NCBI GenBank assembly: GCA_004369085.1
Contig: ML210183.1
Location: 124,001-188,000, forward strand
Source of the DNA: Coprinopsis marcescibilis
Taxonomy: Eukaryota > Basidiomycota > Agaricomycetes > Agaricales > Psathyrellaceae
DNA length: 64,000 nt
Direction of reading: 5' to 3'
Made by a program: the position numbers and the translations under genes. This document shows, in pieces, positions 43,291 to 54,163 of this stretch; positions within the stretch are counted from its first letter, which is position 1, and every line of letters begins with the position of its first letter. The notes under the pieces were generated by a model, which made no database searches, had not been told where the DNA came from, and saw nothing but the letters and a program-made list of their open reading frames with translations.

Positions 43291-45678
43291 ATGAGCAAGA
43301 TTTCCCATGCCGACGAAGACCTGCCTCTTCCTGTTTCTGCGGGGAGTTCCTCGAACGACCATGGCTCGAACGACGGAGCGAAGCGAAAGTATTGGGCTCT
43401 ACACATAGCGCTATTCTTCGGCATCGCACTGTGCACTTCGACGGTCTTCCATAACGCTACTTCAAATCTCCACACAGCACGCGTTCCGTCGGTGCAACTG
43501 TTGGCCCACGAATTTCCTGTAGGGGTCACTAGGAACCCGGCCTACCTTATCAAAGCCTATAACGGAGCCGTTGCTTCAGAGAACAGATTATGTTCTGACC
43601 TTGGGGTATCAGTTCTGAAACAGGGGGGGAATGCAGTTGATTCAGCTGTCGCTACAACGTTCTGCATTGGTGTGGTTAACATGTTTTCGTATGTATCTTA
43701 TCTCGTGCCTGACAACCTATATCTCTGACTCGGCTATCAAGATCTGGAATAGGAGGTGGAGGGTTTATGACCATCCGTATACCACCTACATCACCCAGGA
43801 AATCTTCTCAAGTCTACACCATTGACTTTCGGGAGATCGCACCAGCTCTCGCCAATGAAACCATGTTCAGAAATAATCCCATGCTATCCCGGTATGGTGG
43901 ACTAAGTGTTGGCGTACCAGGCGAATTGAAGGGTTTACAAGAGGCTCACCGTCGGTGGGGCTCTTTACCTTGGAAAGATTTAGTTCTGCCAAGTGTCGAG
44001 CTGGCCAAGGGCTGGAAAGTGGATGCTGAGCTTGCAAAGCGAATGAGAGTGAGTGGCGGCCTTTGTACTGCAATCACATCGGTCTAACTTGTTCAGTGGT
44101 ATCCAGCGCTAATGCTCAATAATCCCGATTGGAGCTCCATATTCGCTCCAGAAGGACGGTTTCTAAATGAAGGGGAGATCATAAGAAGGTCAAATTTGTC
44201 ACGAACGCTTGCCATAATTGCGGAAGAAGGAGCAGATGCCTTATACAAGGTGCATTTCCTTCGGTGGTCACAAGACCATGCTAATTCGACCAACAGGGGG
44301 AAATAGCGGGTTCAATTCTCAGAAAGATTAACGATACGGGGGGCATAATGTCCACTTCCGATTTAGAAGGTTACAAGCCGATTGTCAGACCTGCTTTACG
44401 AGGAACCTTTCACGGCCGGAAGGTTTACACGCCTCATGCTCCCACCTCCGGTCCTGGTATGTGCTCTTCAGTGAACACAATCGGATTTCCGTTAAACAGA
44501 GACACAGTCCTTCTTCACATGCTGAACCTCATAGAACACTATGACATGACGGAGCGCAATGGCCTTAATACACATCGGTTGGTTGAAACTCTCAAGTTTG
44601 GATTTTCCGCTCGGTAAGTCAATCAGCCCTCGTGAATTCGCGGTACTAAATGCTAACTGCGTTCTAGTACAAGGATTTGCGACCCACAATTTACGAATAA
44701 TACAGCACGAATCAACGAGATATACACGAAGGAATACGCAAGCAAAGTAGTCAAGAACATCACAGACGTGAGTCCATCATTCCAAAGGTTGGCCTGTAAC
44801 CACTAACATGGACATTGTAGGACCGAACCCACCCCCCAGAGTACTATAAACCTGAACACGACATCATCATCGACCACGGTACCGTAAGTATCAGCGACGA
44901 GTGTGCCATATCATGCTCTAATCGTATGTTTCTTATAGAGCCATACATCCGTGGTTGACAAATCTGGGATGGCCGTCGCATTGACCTCGACAGTCAATCT
45001 AATCTTCGGGAGCCAAATAATGGACCCCGTCACAGGGATAATTTTAAACGATGAAATGGACGATTTTTCCACTCCCGGATCTCCAAACAGTTTTGGTTTA
45101 TGGCCTTCTCCATGTGCGCTCAACATTCTGCGCAACTCCAATAGAACTTGCAACTCATGAGCTCATTTTTAGACAACTATCCTCAACCAAGAAAGAGACC
45201 GTTGTCGTCAATAACCCCGACTATCGTCGAGCATGCAGATGGCTCCTTTTACTTAGCCATTGGTGGTTCGGGCGGCTCGCGGATATTTGGCGCCATCTAC
45301 CAAACACTCCTCAACTTGGACTGGGGGATGGACGCAAGCGAAGCCATCGAATCTGGGCGTTTGCACAATCAATTGTATCCTGACTCTACGGACGCCGATA
45401 ACATTTATTCAAAGGATCTTTTGGATGACCTTCGCCAGCTTGGACACAATATAACAGGTACCTGCTTTGTTGCCCAATTCGAGAAAAATTGTAACTGACA
45501 GGTCGTCCGCAGTCGTAGATATCAATCGTGTGGCGGCTGTTGTCCAGCTGGTTATGCAGAAGGACGGGGTTTTCTACGGTATGTCCGTTCCGGACCAAAT
45601 CTTTTTGTCCCATTGTTGACTGGATTGTTTCTAGCTGCGAGTGATTCGAGGAAGAACGGGATCGCGGCTGGCTATTGA
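43291..45678 (+). CDS. Gamma-glutamyltransferase (glutathione hydrolase), type II membrane form
   Basis: This N-terminal nucleophile enzyme cleaves glutathione; the fungal form is usually vacuolar. After a hydrophilic leader (MSKISHADEDLPLPV), one anchor helix (YWALHIALFFGIALCTSTVF) gives type II topology. Family motifs are AVASENRLCSDLGVSVLKQGGNAVDSAVAT (seen in overlapping parts), GIGGGGFM, DFREIAPALA, SVGVPGELKGLQEAHRRWG and APTSGPGM. The self-cleavage site reads DHGT-SHTSVVD; the nucleophilic Thr codon is 44881-44883 and the next intron starts right after it. Later come FGSQIMDPVTGIILNDEMDDF, AIGGSGGSRIF and the end NGIAAGY. About ten introns are present. The two subunits would come from one precursor cut before the Thr. 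Confidence 0.93.
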
Positions 45679-47614
45679 GCCATGTGGCATCTCAAAAGAA
45701 ATCTGTAAACGGGACCGTCTTCCCTTTTCACTCTGAAGATACGATCTTAGATGATGCATTTACATACACCATCCGAGTCAGGCCTCAGGCAGAAGTTCTA
45801 TAATTATACAGCTTCTTTGCTTGACGGGCTCGCCGTGGCGAGATTGTGACAGACTCTGACAAACCTTGCGGTCTCTTGTACAAGCATTCGGGAACCACCA
45901 GTGGCCATTTAACCGCGGTGGCGGTGTTTGGCCTTCGAGCTAACTGATCCGCTTCGGGCGGCCAATCTTGTTGGCAGAATCCTTTCATTCGAGCATCGGT
46001 TTCGCGATGGCTTCAGAGTTGCTTCGCCCCAGTATATGATCTACCCTCCGAAAACATATATCTCCAATCGAGTTCTTGGCCCGACACGATGGCCTGGAGT
46101 CGCCAGCATATTCGGAATCTGCGAAGAACGCATTTCACAAAACTCAATTTGCTCATAAAATTGAGAGGCTCTTGAAAGATGCAGTGAAACGGCAGAGACC
46201 AGTTTCTGCAATCAACTACGACACCGAGGTGTATGACGCCTACGGTGGTCTCGTTTCTCGATTCGGCGAGGGTACGCAAAATCGTGGCTTAGGATGTCTT
46301 CGTCGAACCGATCCGGATTGGACGGCCTCCGCACGCAGATCGACTCCAAAGCTGGCTGAAAACCCTAACCAACACCACTGAAGTTCAAGACTAAACCGAG
46401 GGAACGGAATCGCTTGCCACAAGTTCTCTGAATTGGATATCAGGTACGCCGTAGTTATTATTTTTGTTTGGAATATACTGAGGATGTCCGAAGGTAGGCA
46501 ACTCATGTACTCGATTTCGACTTTTGCGAAACGACGGTATCGCGAAGGTTTACGTCGTTTAGCAAGCCATTATTTCGTTGCAGTTGCCTCCCTGATGACT
46601 AAACTGGTGGTGTCAGGAAAAATGCGTTACGAAATACGTACGTTGCCTTCATCTATTTTGAGCTGCCGCAAGCTAGTCCTCAGAATCTTTCAGCACGAAT
46701 CTGTCAACTACCAAGGTGTACCGGCGTTTCTTCACCCAGCGCAAATAACTCGCACCTGTGTCGACATCCGAGCCAGAGGACAAAACTGTTGCTGGTTCTC
46801 TGGTATATGGCCTGTGATTGAATCTTCGGTTGGGCGGCATTGAATCTGGACAGGCCGCTAAACTTGAAAGGCTTCGATATAATTGCCATCACACGGCTTC
46901 TGTGGTAAGTACTCTTACAGTGGCTTCAAGCCTGTTCCCTCTTCTCTGGATTTTGTCCTCGCTTTGTTTTCTTGCTTTAACTCGCGTTGTGTTTTTACCA
47001 GTCCCTGGCGACTCCTCTGCGCTCTGCGTTCATTTGCAACTCAATCAATGCTTACATGTATAAGACTGGCGTCGGGGTAAGTGGACCTTACTTATGTACT
47101 TCTTCGGTTTTCGTGTCTCATCAGGCATTTTATCCGAGAAGTGACTAGTAAAACCGTCTTTCTAGACCACCATTGACATCGCGGAAAACTAAGCACGCGG
47201 TTCCGAAAGTTCCCATGCGCAGTTTTGTGCTCGGTGATGGTATCAATTGAGCGATATCGAGGTGGCCCAGGGTTGGCCCTTAGGCTTTGATTTCCCTTTC
47301 TAACCGACCTACTCTTCGTTGGCTAAACTCTGAAATGGGTAACCTCTGCATTGTCGGTGTCATCTGGTTTCTAGAAAAGTGGGGAGAAGAAGTTGGCCCG
47401 TAGATCAGGAGGTGCGAAGGCGGGTTGATTATTGATGCCTATGAAACCAGATGGGGGGACCATGTCGTAATTGGGGACACTATCTCCTGCGACATGCGGA
47501 CAAAACTTCCGTCATAAAGCCACCAGCGAAGGGCTGCCGTCGCTGTCGCTACTAGGCTCACGCTAACCTTCCACCTCTTCCAAAACCTCGGTCGATTTCT
47601 CCGCGCGATTCGAC
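45679..47614. other. 1.9-kb region without a supported gene
   Basis: The plus strand has an open frame at 46076-46381 with a protein-like composition (HKIERLLKDAVKRQRPVSAI, then NYDTEVYDAYGGLVSRFGEG). Another at 46433-46843 has no ATG at its start. Neither shows a known domain, and I could not join them by convincing splice sites. They may be a decayed gene, a young orphan gene or noise. The rest holds the transferase 3' UTR and the promoter of the next secreted protein. Confidence 0.4.
46076..46381 (+). CDS. Orphan open frame, uncertain
   Basis: An ATG-started frame of 101 codons lies alone in a 1.9-kb gap. Its central part has a balanced amino-acid mix with charged and aromatic residues (KDAVKRQRPVSAINYDTEVYD). 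It ends in a His stop region, ENPNQHH. No homologue comes to mind, and there is no clear promoter or intron. It may be spurious or a fragment of a decayed gene. Confidence 0.2.
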   Translation: MARHDGLESPAYSESAKNAFHKTQFAHKIERLLKDAVKRQRPVSAINYDTEVYDAYGGLVSRFGEGTQNRGLGCLRRTDPDWTASARRSTPKLAENPNQHH

Positions 47615-48487
47615 ATGGCTCAAGGATTCAAAACGCTCGCGTTCGCTCTATTCGTGCTTTTCCAGCACCTTCACACTTCCCTTGGTGCCATTGTTAATAG
47701 GACGATTGACGATACCTTTGGTGATGAAGTGACTGGGGTGCCGCCAGTGTTTCTGCCTCCAGGGATGTGGAACCCGCCTGAGTGCGGACACTGCGACATA
47801 AGGCCCAACGCTTCCTTATCTTTTAACGAGACTTATCTGGAGACCACCTACCTTCCCGATGGGCCTGTTGGTCCAGTGGGCTTCACCTTCAACTTCGAAG
47901 GTGAGTTACCAGACCAATATGGTGGCAAATGTTATGTGTCTCACCGCAGAATCTGCAGGAACCGCGCTATATCTTTTCTTCATCCTCGTCAATGGGGTTG
48001 ACGGAATCACATACACCGAATTCGACGTGAAAATCAACGGAGGCGACGCTGGCAAATTTGTTCACACTCCCGATCCCACAGCACCTGGCTTTGCTTATCA
48101 ACAGCTGACCTACAATATCACCGGGCTTCCTCAGGTGAACCATTCCGTTGAAGTTATCACACAAGGCCAATTGCGGGCCTACGTGAACTTTGACTATGCG
48201 ATTTATACGTAAGTAGGACCTCTGAAGTTCTCAATCTTCATGAAGCCTTATTGTCTCTTTGCAGTCTCGATGATGCTCTTCCACCGTCCAACACGAGCGG
48301 CACACCCATTGGACCCAGGCCGACAGGGACACCGTCATCGCCCATTCCTAACCCAAGTTCAAGTAATACTCCAGCCCCTCCAGCCCCCTCTACTACTCGG
48401 GGATCCTCAGCTTTGATCTCGCAGAACATCCTGGCTAGCAGTGTGATAGGAGGGTTGGCTGCTTTTATTGCGGCAATCCTTGCCTAA
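47615..48487 (+). CDS. Secreted, probably GPI-anchored cell-surface protein, 252 aa
   Basis: Exons 47615-47900, 47959-48208 and 48265-48487 sum to 253 codons. A signal peptide (MAQGFKTLAFALFVLFQHLHTSLG) is followed by IDDTFGDEVTGVPPVFLPPG, an ECGHCDIRP motif and several N-glycosylation sites (NRT, NAS, NET, NIT, NHS). The middle looks like a beta-sandwich (TYTEFDVKINGGDAGKFVH, then YQQLTYNITGLPQVNHSVEV). A Pro/Ser/Thr-rich stalk (48280-48400) leads to a small-residue site and a hydrophobic end, ILASSVIGGLAAFIAAILA, which fits a GPI signal. The IDD-F-D...CxxC opening is a pattern I associate with an unnamed mushroom surface family. No catalytic motif is visible. Confidence 0.8.
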
Positions 48488-49266
48488 CCTGCCAACGATC
48501 AGCAAGGAGTCGGGGCACAGCGTTGCGGACGAGGTTATTACCTGATACCACGAGGCTCCTTTGACTTTATACCCCTAATGGACACTTCATATGTAGGGCT
48601 GTGCCAACATTCGACTTGTGCATGAATTCATGGTGTCTAGGGCGAACAAAGCCTGTACTTTCACTGTTCAAACTTGTTACTTCAAGCTTCAGCGCTTCGG
48701 CCAGTAAAAGCTTAAAACGTGACTTCAAAGCCAAATTGACGGCATCAATTCGCGGCCGACTTCCTAGCGTCCTCCCCGCATGTTTAAATGCGGAGTTCTA
48801 ACCTGTCTCCTGCTCTTATGTTCTTGTGACAAAAGTTGACTACGGCAAATCTAGATACTTCTCTCCAGCGAGACCCTTTACTGGCCTGGCTATGGGAAGC
48901 ATTACCGGTTTACCTCTCTCGACGAAGCACTCCAGTACTCTCCCCTCTGCTTCGTCTGAGAAGTCGAAAAGGTTAAGGGAATGTTTCCTCGAATTATCCT
49001 AGGCGCTCGTGCTTGGCGAGATCGCAAACTTAATCGGCTATCATGCTCTAGATGATCAGCGGGCCCATTGTTTAAAGCTTGGCGGGGTCGCAACACACTA
49101 TGGAGCCTTCGAACGTCGACCTTCCGTCATCCACATCGGATGTTCCTCGCGTAATCTCTCCGCTACTTCTTGTTGCAAACGCGACAAAGACCCGCATATT
49201 CTCGGGGGGCTGTTTGCCAAATAAAAGACGACTCACGCCCTAGAATCTGACAGAGAACCCCAGAAC
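48488..49266. promoter_or_regulatory. Promoter region of the mannanase gene
   Basis: About 780 bases. A GCGGGG motif at 49082-49087 matches the SYGGRG consensus of the glucose repressor Cre1/CreA and lies about 180 bases before the start. Such sites are common in promoters of plant-cell-wall enzymes, but a 6-base match is weak. No supported ORF. Confidence 0.4.
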
Positions 49267-51256
49267 ATGAAGCTCGCTGCAAGTCTTGTTACTTTGGCTG
49301 TCCTTGCCACCTCGACTGTTGGACAAACAGTTCCACCTTTTGGACAGTGTGGTGGAGTTGGGTATACGGGCGGCACCTGTGAGTGTCTTTTACGTCTGAG
49401 CACCCACAGTATCTTACAAGCGGACGTGCGCGTAGCTTGCCAAACAGGTTACATCTGCCAAAAGTTGAACGACTGGTACTCACAATGTGTCACGCCTGCT
49501 ACACCTATACCCATACCGACTCTTCCAACTGCAACCTCGACCGTTTCCCCGGTTACCCCAACAACGGTTCCAGTGGCTAACGGGTTTGTGAAGGCCAGCG
49601 GAACGCGTTTCGTCCTCGATGGTCAAAAGTATACGGTCGTCGGGTAAGAAACACCGTCTGAAAGCAACATTACTTGGAGGATAAATATTTCTTCCATCAG
49701 CTCCAATTCGTATTGGGTCGGTCTGTCGGGTCACAGCCGAGACAACATGAATCGGGCGTTCGCAGACATCGCTGCTGCTGGAGGGACTACTGTTCGCACC
49801 TGGTTAGTGCCCCGGCCCGTTGAGCATTCCAGTGATCAACTCATAATAATATCGCGTTCGACAGGGGATTCAATGAAGTGACATCTGCCTCAGGCATCTA
49901 CTACCAGTCCTGGAACGGAAAGACACCTACAGTCAATACTGGCGCTACTGGATTGCAAAACTTTGGTATGCAATATTTTTGGTCAGGCGATTTTAAGATG
50001 ACGATCGCTCAAACATGCCTCCCAGATCAAGTCATCGCAGCTGCGAAAGCGAACAATATCAAGTTGATCGTTGCACTGTGAGTCTCGTATTATACCATCT
50101 TTTTATTCTAGTTTCTGACACTGCCAAACAGGACGAACAATTGGTAGGAAAATGTTTCGCTTTGATGTTATGATTATCTCAACTCCGTTCAGGGCAGATT
50201 ATGGTGGCATGGACGTGTACGTTAGACAAATTGTAGGCGCGAACGCACCACATGACGGGTTCTACACCGACGAAAGCGTCAAGGTTTGCCATTCATCTCG
50301 TATCCCAAGGACGCCACTTGACAGTTCTTTTTCTAGACTGCTTTCAAGAACTATATCAGAACCTTTGTCGGTCGCTACGCGAATGAGACCGGTATTTTTG
50401 GCTGGGAACTTGCCAACGAGCCAAGGTGTCGCGGAAGTACAGCGTACGTCCGGCCTGTTTCTCTAACGCAATCAACCATTCTGAAAGGCTGCTAGCAATA
50501 CGTCCGGAAGATGCACTCCCGCCACAATTACCGCATGGGCCAAAGAGATCTCTGCCTTCATTAAGTCGATCGACCCTAACCACCTCGTGGCCCTTGGGGA
50601 CGAAGGTTTCTACAACCAGCCCGGTGCCCCAACTTACCCGTATCAGTAAGTTGCTCCCCTGAACAAACATTGATTGACAGTTAATTAATATGGTTCAGGG
50701 GAGGCGAAGGTATCGATTTCGACGTGAACCTGGAGATTAGCACCCTGGACTTTGGAACTGTTCACGTAAGTAGGAACATACCCTAGCACTATTTCTGTTC
50801 CAGTCTGATACATCTGGGACCAGATGTACCCCGAACACTGGGGCCAAACCGGAAGCGAGATTAACTGGGGCAACCAATGGATTCGAGACCACGCTAAGTC
50901 TCAGGATCGAGTTCGCAAGCCAGTCATCCTCGAGGAGTACGGTGTCACTACTAACAAGCCTGCTGTCTATACCCAATGGCTCAAGACCATCGAGGAGTCC
51001 GGTCTTGCTGGTGATTTGTACTGGTAAGTGAGCCGATGAATCGTAACAAATAAGATAGCTTACGGCGATCATGGTATACAGGCAAGCCGGTTCTCGATTG
51101 CCGACGTGAGTTATATATACTTTCTCTGCTATCTGTGACTCTGATGCTCGGAAATTAGTGGTAACACCCACGATGATGGGTACACTGTCTACCCCGACCA
51201 ACCTGCATACAGTCTCCTGAGGACGCACGCTTCGGCATTGAAGAGCCGCGCTTAAG
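49267..51256 (+). CDS. Endo-beta-1,4-mannanase, CBM1 plus GH5 (subfamily 7 type)
   Basis: A secreted enzyme that cuts the mannan backbone of hemicellulose. The signal peptide is residues 1 to about 19 (MKLAASLVTLAVLATSTVG). A CBM1 cellulose-binding module (about 20-55) reads FGQCGGVGYTGGTSCQTGYI, CQKLNDWYSQC. The first intron interrupts it. A Pro/Thr linker (about 56-84) follows. The GH5 domain starts FVKASGTRFVLDGQKYTVVG, SNSYWVGL. It has TTVRTWGFNEV and IKLIVALTNNWADYGG. The acid/base Glu lies in GWELANEPRC and the nucleophile Glu in VILEEYGVT. It ends YSLLRTHASALKSRA. About ten introns of 50-65 bases split it. It suggests wood or litter decay. Confidence 0.95.
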
Positions 51257-51783
51257 TTCACCAGCGTAAGCAAGCTTCTATACGTAGAAAATATACACGG
51301 CGGCCAATTGTACTTCAGTTTCTTCAAATCCATGTATAATCGTCGGTGAATTGACTTCCGTTGGACAATACTCGGAGTTACTGCCCAAGCTGCCAAGGAA
51401 TGTCAGTCATAGGCCGGGAATCGTGCGCGCTTTCCTACCGATTTTGATCCTGCATGTTAAATGTGCTGTTATGACGATGTTCCTCGTATCCCTTCCCTCA
51501 ATTGCAATGGTACGCGTTGGAATCTCGGGTTTAGAACTTCAAGTTACACCCACTTGAAAGGCACGGCAATTTCTATAGAAGCCGCTAGGTCCGAGGTAAC
51601 AGAACCAAACACGACATCCACCTTTCACGCCAGTCAGTGTGCCGGAGAATCATCATAACTGCTGGAGGGTTACTCTGTCCTGCAAAACATACTACTTTCT
51701 TATACCCCTAATGCCAACAGTGCGTTGAGATTCTCAATATCTCAAAGGACTGGAAGCTTTTGACTGGGTGCTCGATTTTATTC
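51257..51783. other. Intergenic region
   Basis: About 527 bases holding the mannanase 3' UTR and the promoter of the next gene. Short open frames (51351-51557, 51461-51658) have no support. Confidence 0.5.
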
Positions 51784-54163
51784 ATGGATACCTCCAACGT
51801 CGACTGGGATTTGCTGTCATCGTATGCCGGCCTACTTTCGCTGGCAACCCTGTCGATCTATGCAGGGTCATTTGGGTCATTACCGGTGCGCTCTTTATCT
51901 TCTCTCGCAGCATATACATTTTCTGACGTGTATACAGCCGGAAAAATCCAATGCTGACGACAGCTTGGATTCCGATGAAGAGGACCACGATGATGGCGAA
52001 AGGATGACATTGAACGATGCTTACATCTTTCCAATAGTGAGCTGTCTTGGCCTAGGCGTCTGGGTGGCTTGACTGAATCTAAACCACCGTAGGTTGGCTC
52101 AGTTGCTTTGGTTGGTCTCTATCTTGTGGTCAAGTACTTTGGAACGGAGTGGATCAATTGGTTCCTTGGATGGTACTTTTCTATCGCCGGTGTTGGAAGT
52201 GTTTGGAAGGTGAGGCATATGGATGTTTTAGAATGACCTTCTGCTTCCACAATTTCACCCATATCACAACCCTTGAACCTTCTCTCGAATCTCCAAGTGT
52301 TGATTTCCCCATCCCGTAGTTTACTTATATGCTTGCTAACATCCAGAACTCAATAGGCGTCCGTTTCGTTGCTGCGTTACGCTTTTGGAGAGTCAACGTG
52401 GAAAAAGTTCGACAGGTTGACCGTAATTGCCAACAAGGGATCCCATGGTATGTGACCATCTTCCCGCGAATGATTATTGACTGTCAGGATATCACACCCC
52501 TCCTTTACTCTGTCACATTGGCGCTTCTTCGAGCCCACAGGCTCGAGTCTATTCGACTAGATTCCACTTGCTTAACCTATTCGAGGTGCATCGCGACATA
52601 TGGCCTTTTCCCTTCCTTTTCTTATTCTCTGCGTGTTATAGGGTTTTGATCGGCTCGCTAACTTTCACCTTGACTTTTCTAGCCCTCTTCTCGCTCTCAT
52701 TCCGGACACCCTCATTATTTCTGTTTCCAATTGCGATCATACCCTCAGCAGCATACCACTTCTGGTCTGCGGGACGTAGATCTGTCCTGGTGACCGACAT
52801 CCTCGGACTTTCGTTCTCTTACAATGCATTGGGCCTCCTCAAATTAGATTCATTCAAGACGGGGGCTATACTCCTGTCTGGCCTGTTTCTGTACGACATT
52901 TGGTGGGTTTTTGGTACTGAAGTGGTAAGTCGACATTTCAACATCTACGAGTTGGTTCCTTGCGCCAGCAGTGATCTTATACGTACAGAAGAACTGCACT
53001 GACTGATGATTTTGATTTTGGCGATGTTCGCATGTAGATGGTGAAGGTCGCGACGACGCTAGACCTGCCGATAAAGATTATGTGGCCAAAATCCTTGTTG
53101 TTTTCGGGGAGTCGAGGGTATACGATGTTGGGCCTCGGTGACATCGTCATTCCTGGTACATTTGTTGCCCTTGCTCTTCGGTATGATTACGCGAGGTTCT
53201 CAAGGAGCAAAGAGTCAGCATCTTCGGAAATCGCGAAAGGGAGCAAGAATGGAGATGACATTGCAACGATCACCTTTAATCAAACCCCAAAGCCCTACTT
53301 CGCTGCTACGCTGACGGCTTATGTGCTTGGTCTTGTGACCACCATGGTCGTAATGCATATGTTTGGGAAGGCACAGCCTGCCTTGCTCTACTTGAGGTAC
53401 GTACTCGTTTGACTCGTTTGACCAGATCCATTTCCCCCTTTGCCATATCCGCTGTACTACTACTTGCGTTGGCTTGGCGGCTCTGGCTCTGGAGAATCTG
53501 TTGTGGACTGGCGCGGGGCTGGAAGCCGTTTTGTATCATGGGATAGCGTTCGCTGTGACATGGTCTCTGTTAATTCCGGCGTGAGGCCGAACTTTTGGGC
53601 GAAGCCTAGTTGGGTTCTTGCAGAACCTTCTTGCTTGCTTATTTCGTCGGTAGTATCTGGTCCTGATCTCGATTATGGAGAAGGGCCTAAAATTCTCTAT
53701 GAATTGGCCATGGGACGTAGAGTTCTCGGGGTCTTGGACTGATGCCGATGATGAACTGCTCAACCGCCCCTTCATTTGATGATGATCTCGTGGACCTAGT
53801 GTCACTCTTTTGTTGTCTAAAACTGCTAGTTGTGGAATATGTTTGCTCACGTTGTCCGTTTTGTCCTTCAATTTTGCATGTAGCCCGGCGTGTATATTGT
53901 CGTTTGTGTTTACGGCGGCAATTCGTGGCGAGTTTGAGGACGCATGGGGTTGGAGCGATCTTCCGCCGGAGGAGGATGACGGGGAGACGAGCAAGGAAGT
54001 TAAGGCCCAGGTGGAGAAGGGCGAGGATGCGGCGGAAGTGAATGTGGTATCTGCGAAACTGAGTGGAGAGGCGGCGGGGACAGGCGTTGACCTTCGGGAG
54101 AAGCATGGGAATGGTACGACTGTACATAACAGGCCGGTACCCAAGAGCTTAGGGCGACGATGA
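51784..54163 (+). CDS. Signal peptide peptidase (intramembrane aspartyl protease)
   Basis: This GxGD-type protease of the endoplasmic reticulum cuts leftover signal peptides inside the membrane. The first helix is LLSSYAGLLSLATLSIYAG. An acidic loop (DDSLDSDEEDHDDGER) leads to MTLNDAYIFPIVGSVALVGL. The catalytic motifs are present: YD in LFLYDIWWVFGTEVM, GLGD in TMLGLGDIVIPG, and the QPALLYL (PAL) motif. The last helix, ACILSFVFTAAIRG, lies after an intron of 487 bases (53397-53883), far longer than any other here. The cytoplasmic tail is acidic, with EEDDGETSKEVKAQVEKGED. It ends RPVPKSLGRR without a KKxx retrieval signal. The start at 51784 is the first ATG in frame. Confidence 0.92.

Noticed and set aside
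53536..54144. 202-codon minus-strand frame opposite the signal peptide peptidase end
   Set aside because: Its open length mirrors the codon use of the plus-strand tail and long intron; composition is Ser/Arg-rich without a domain.
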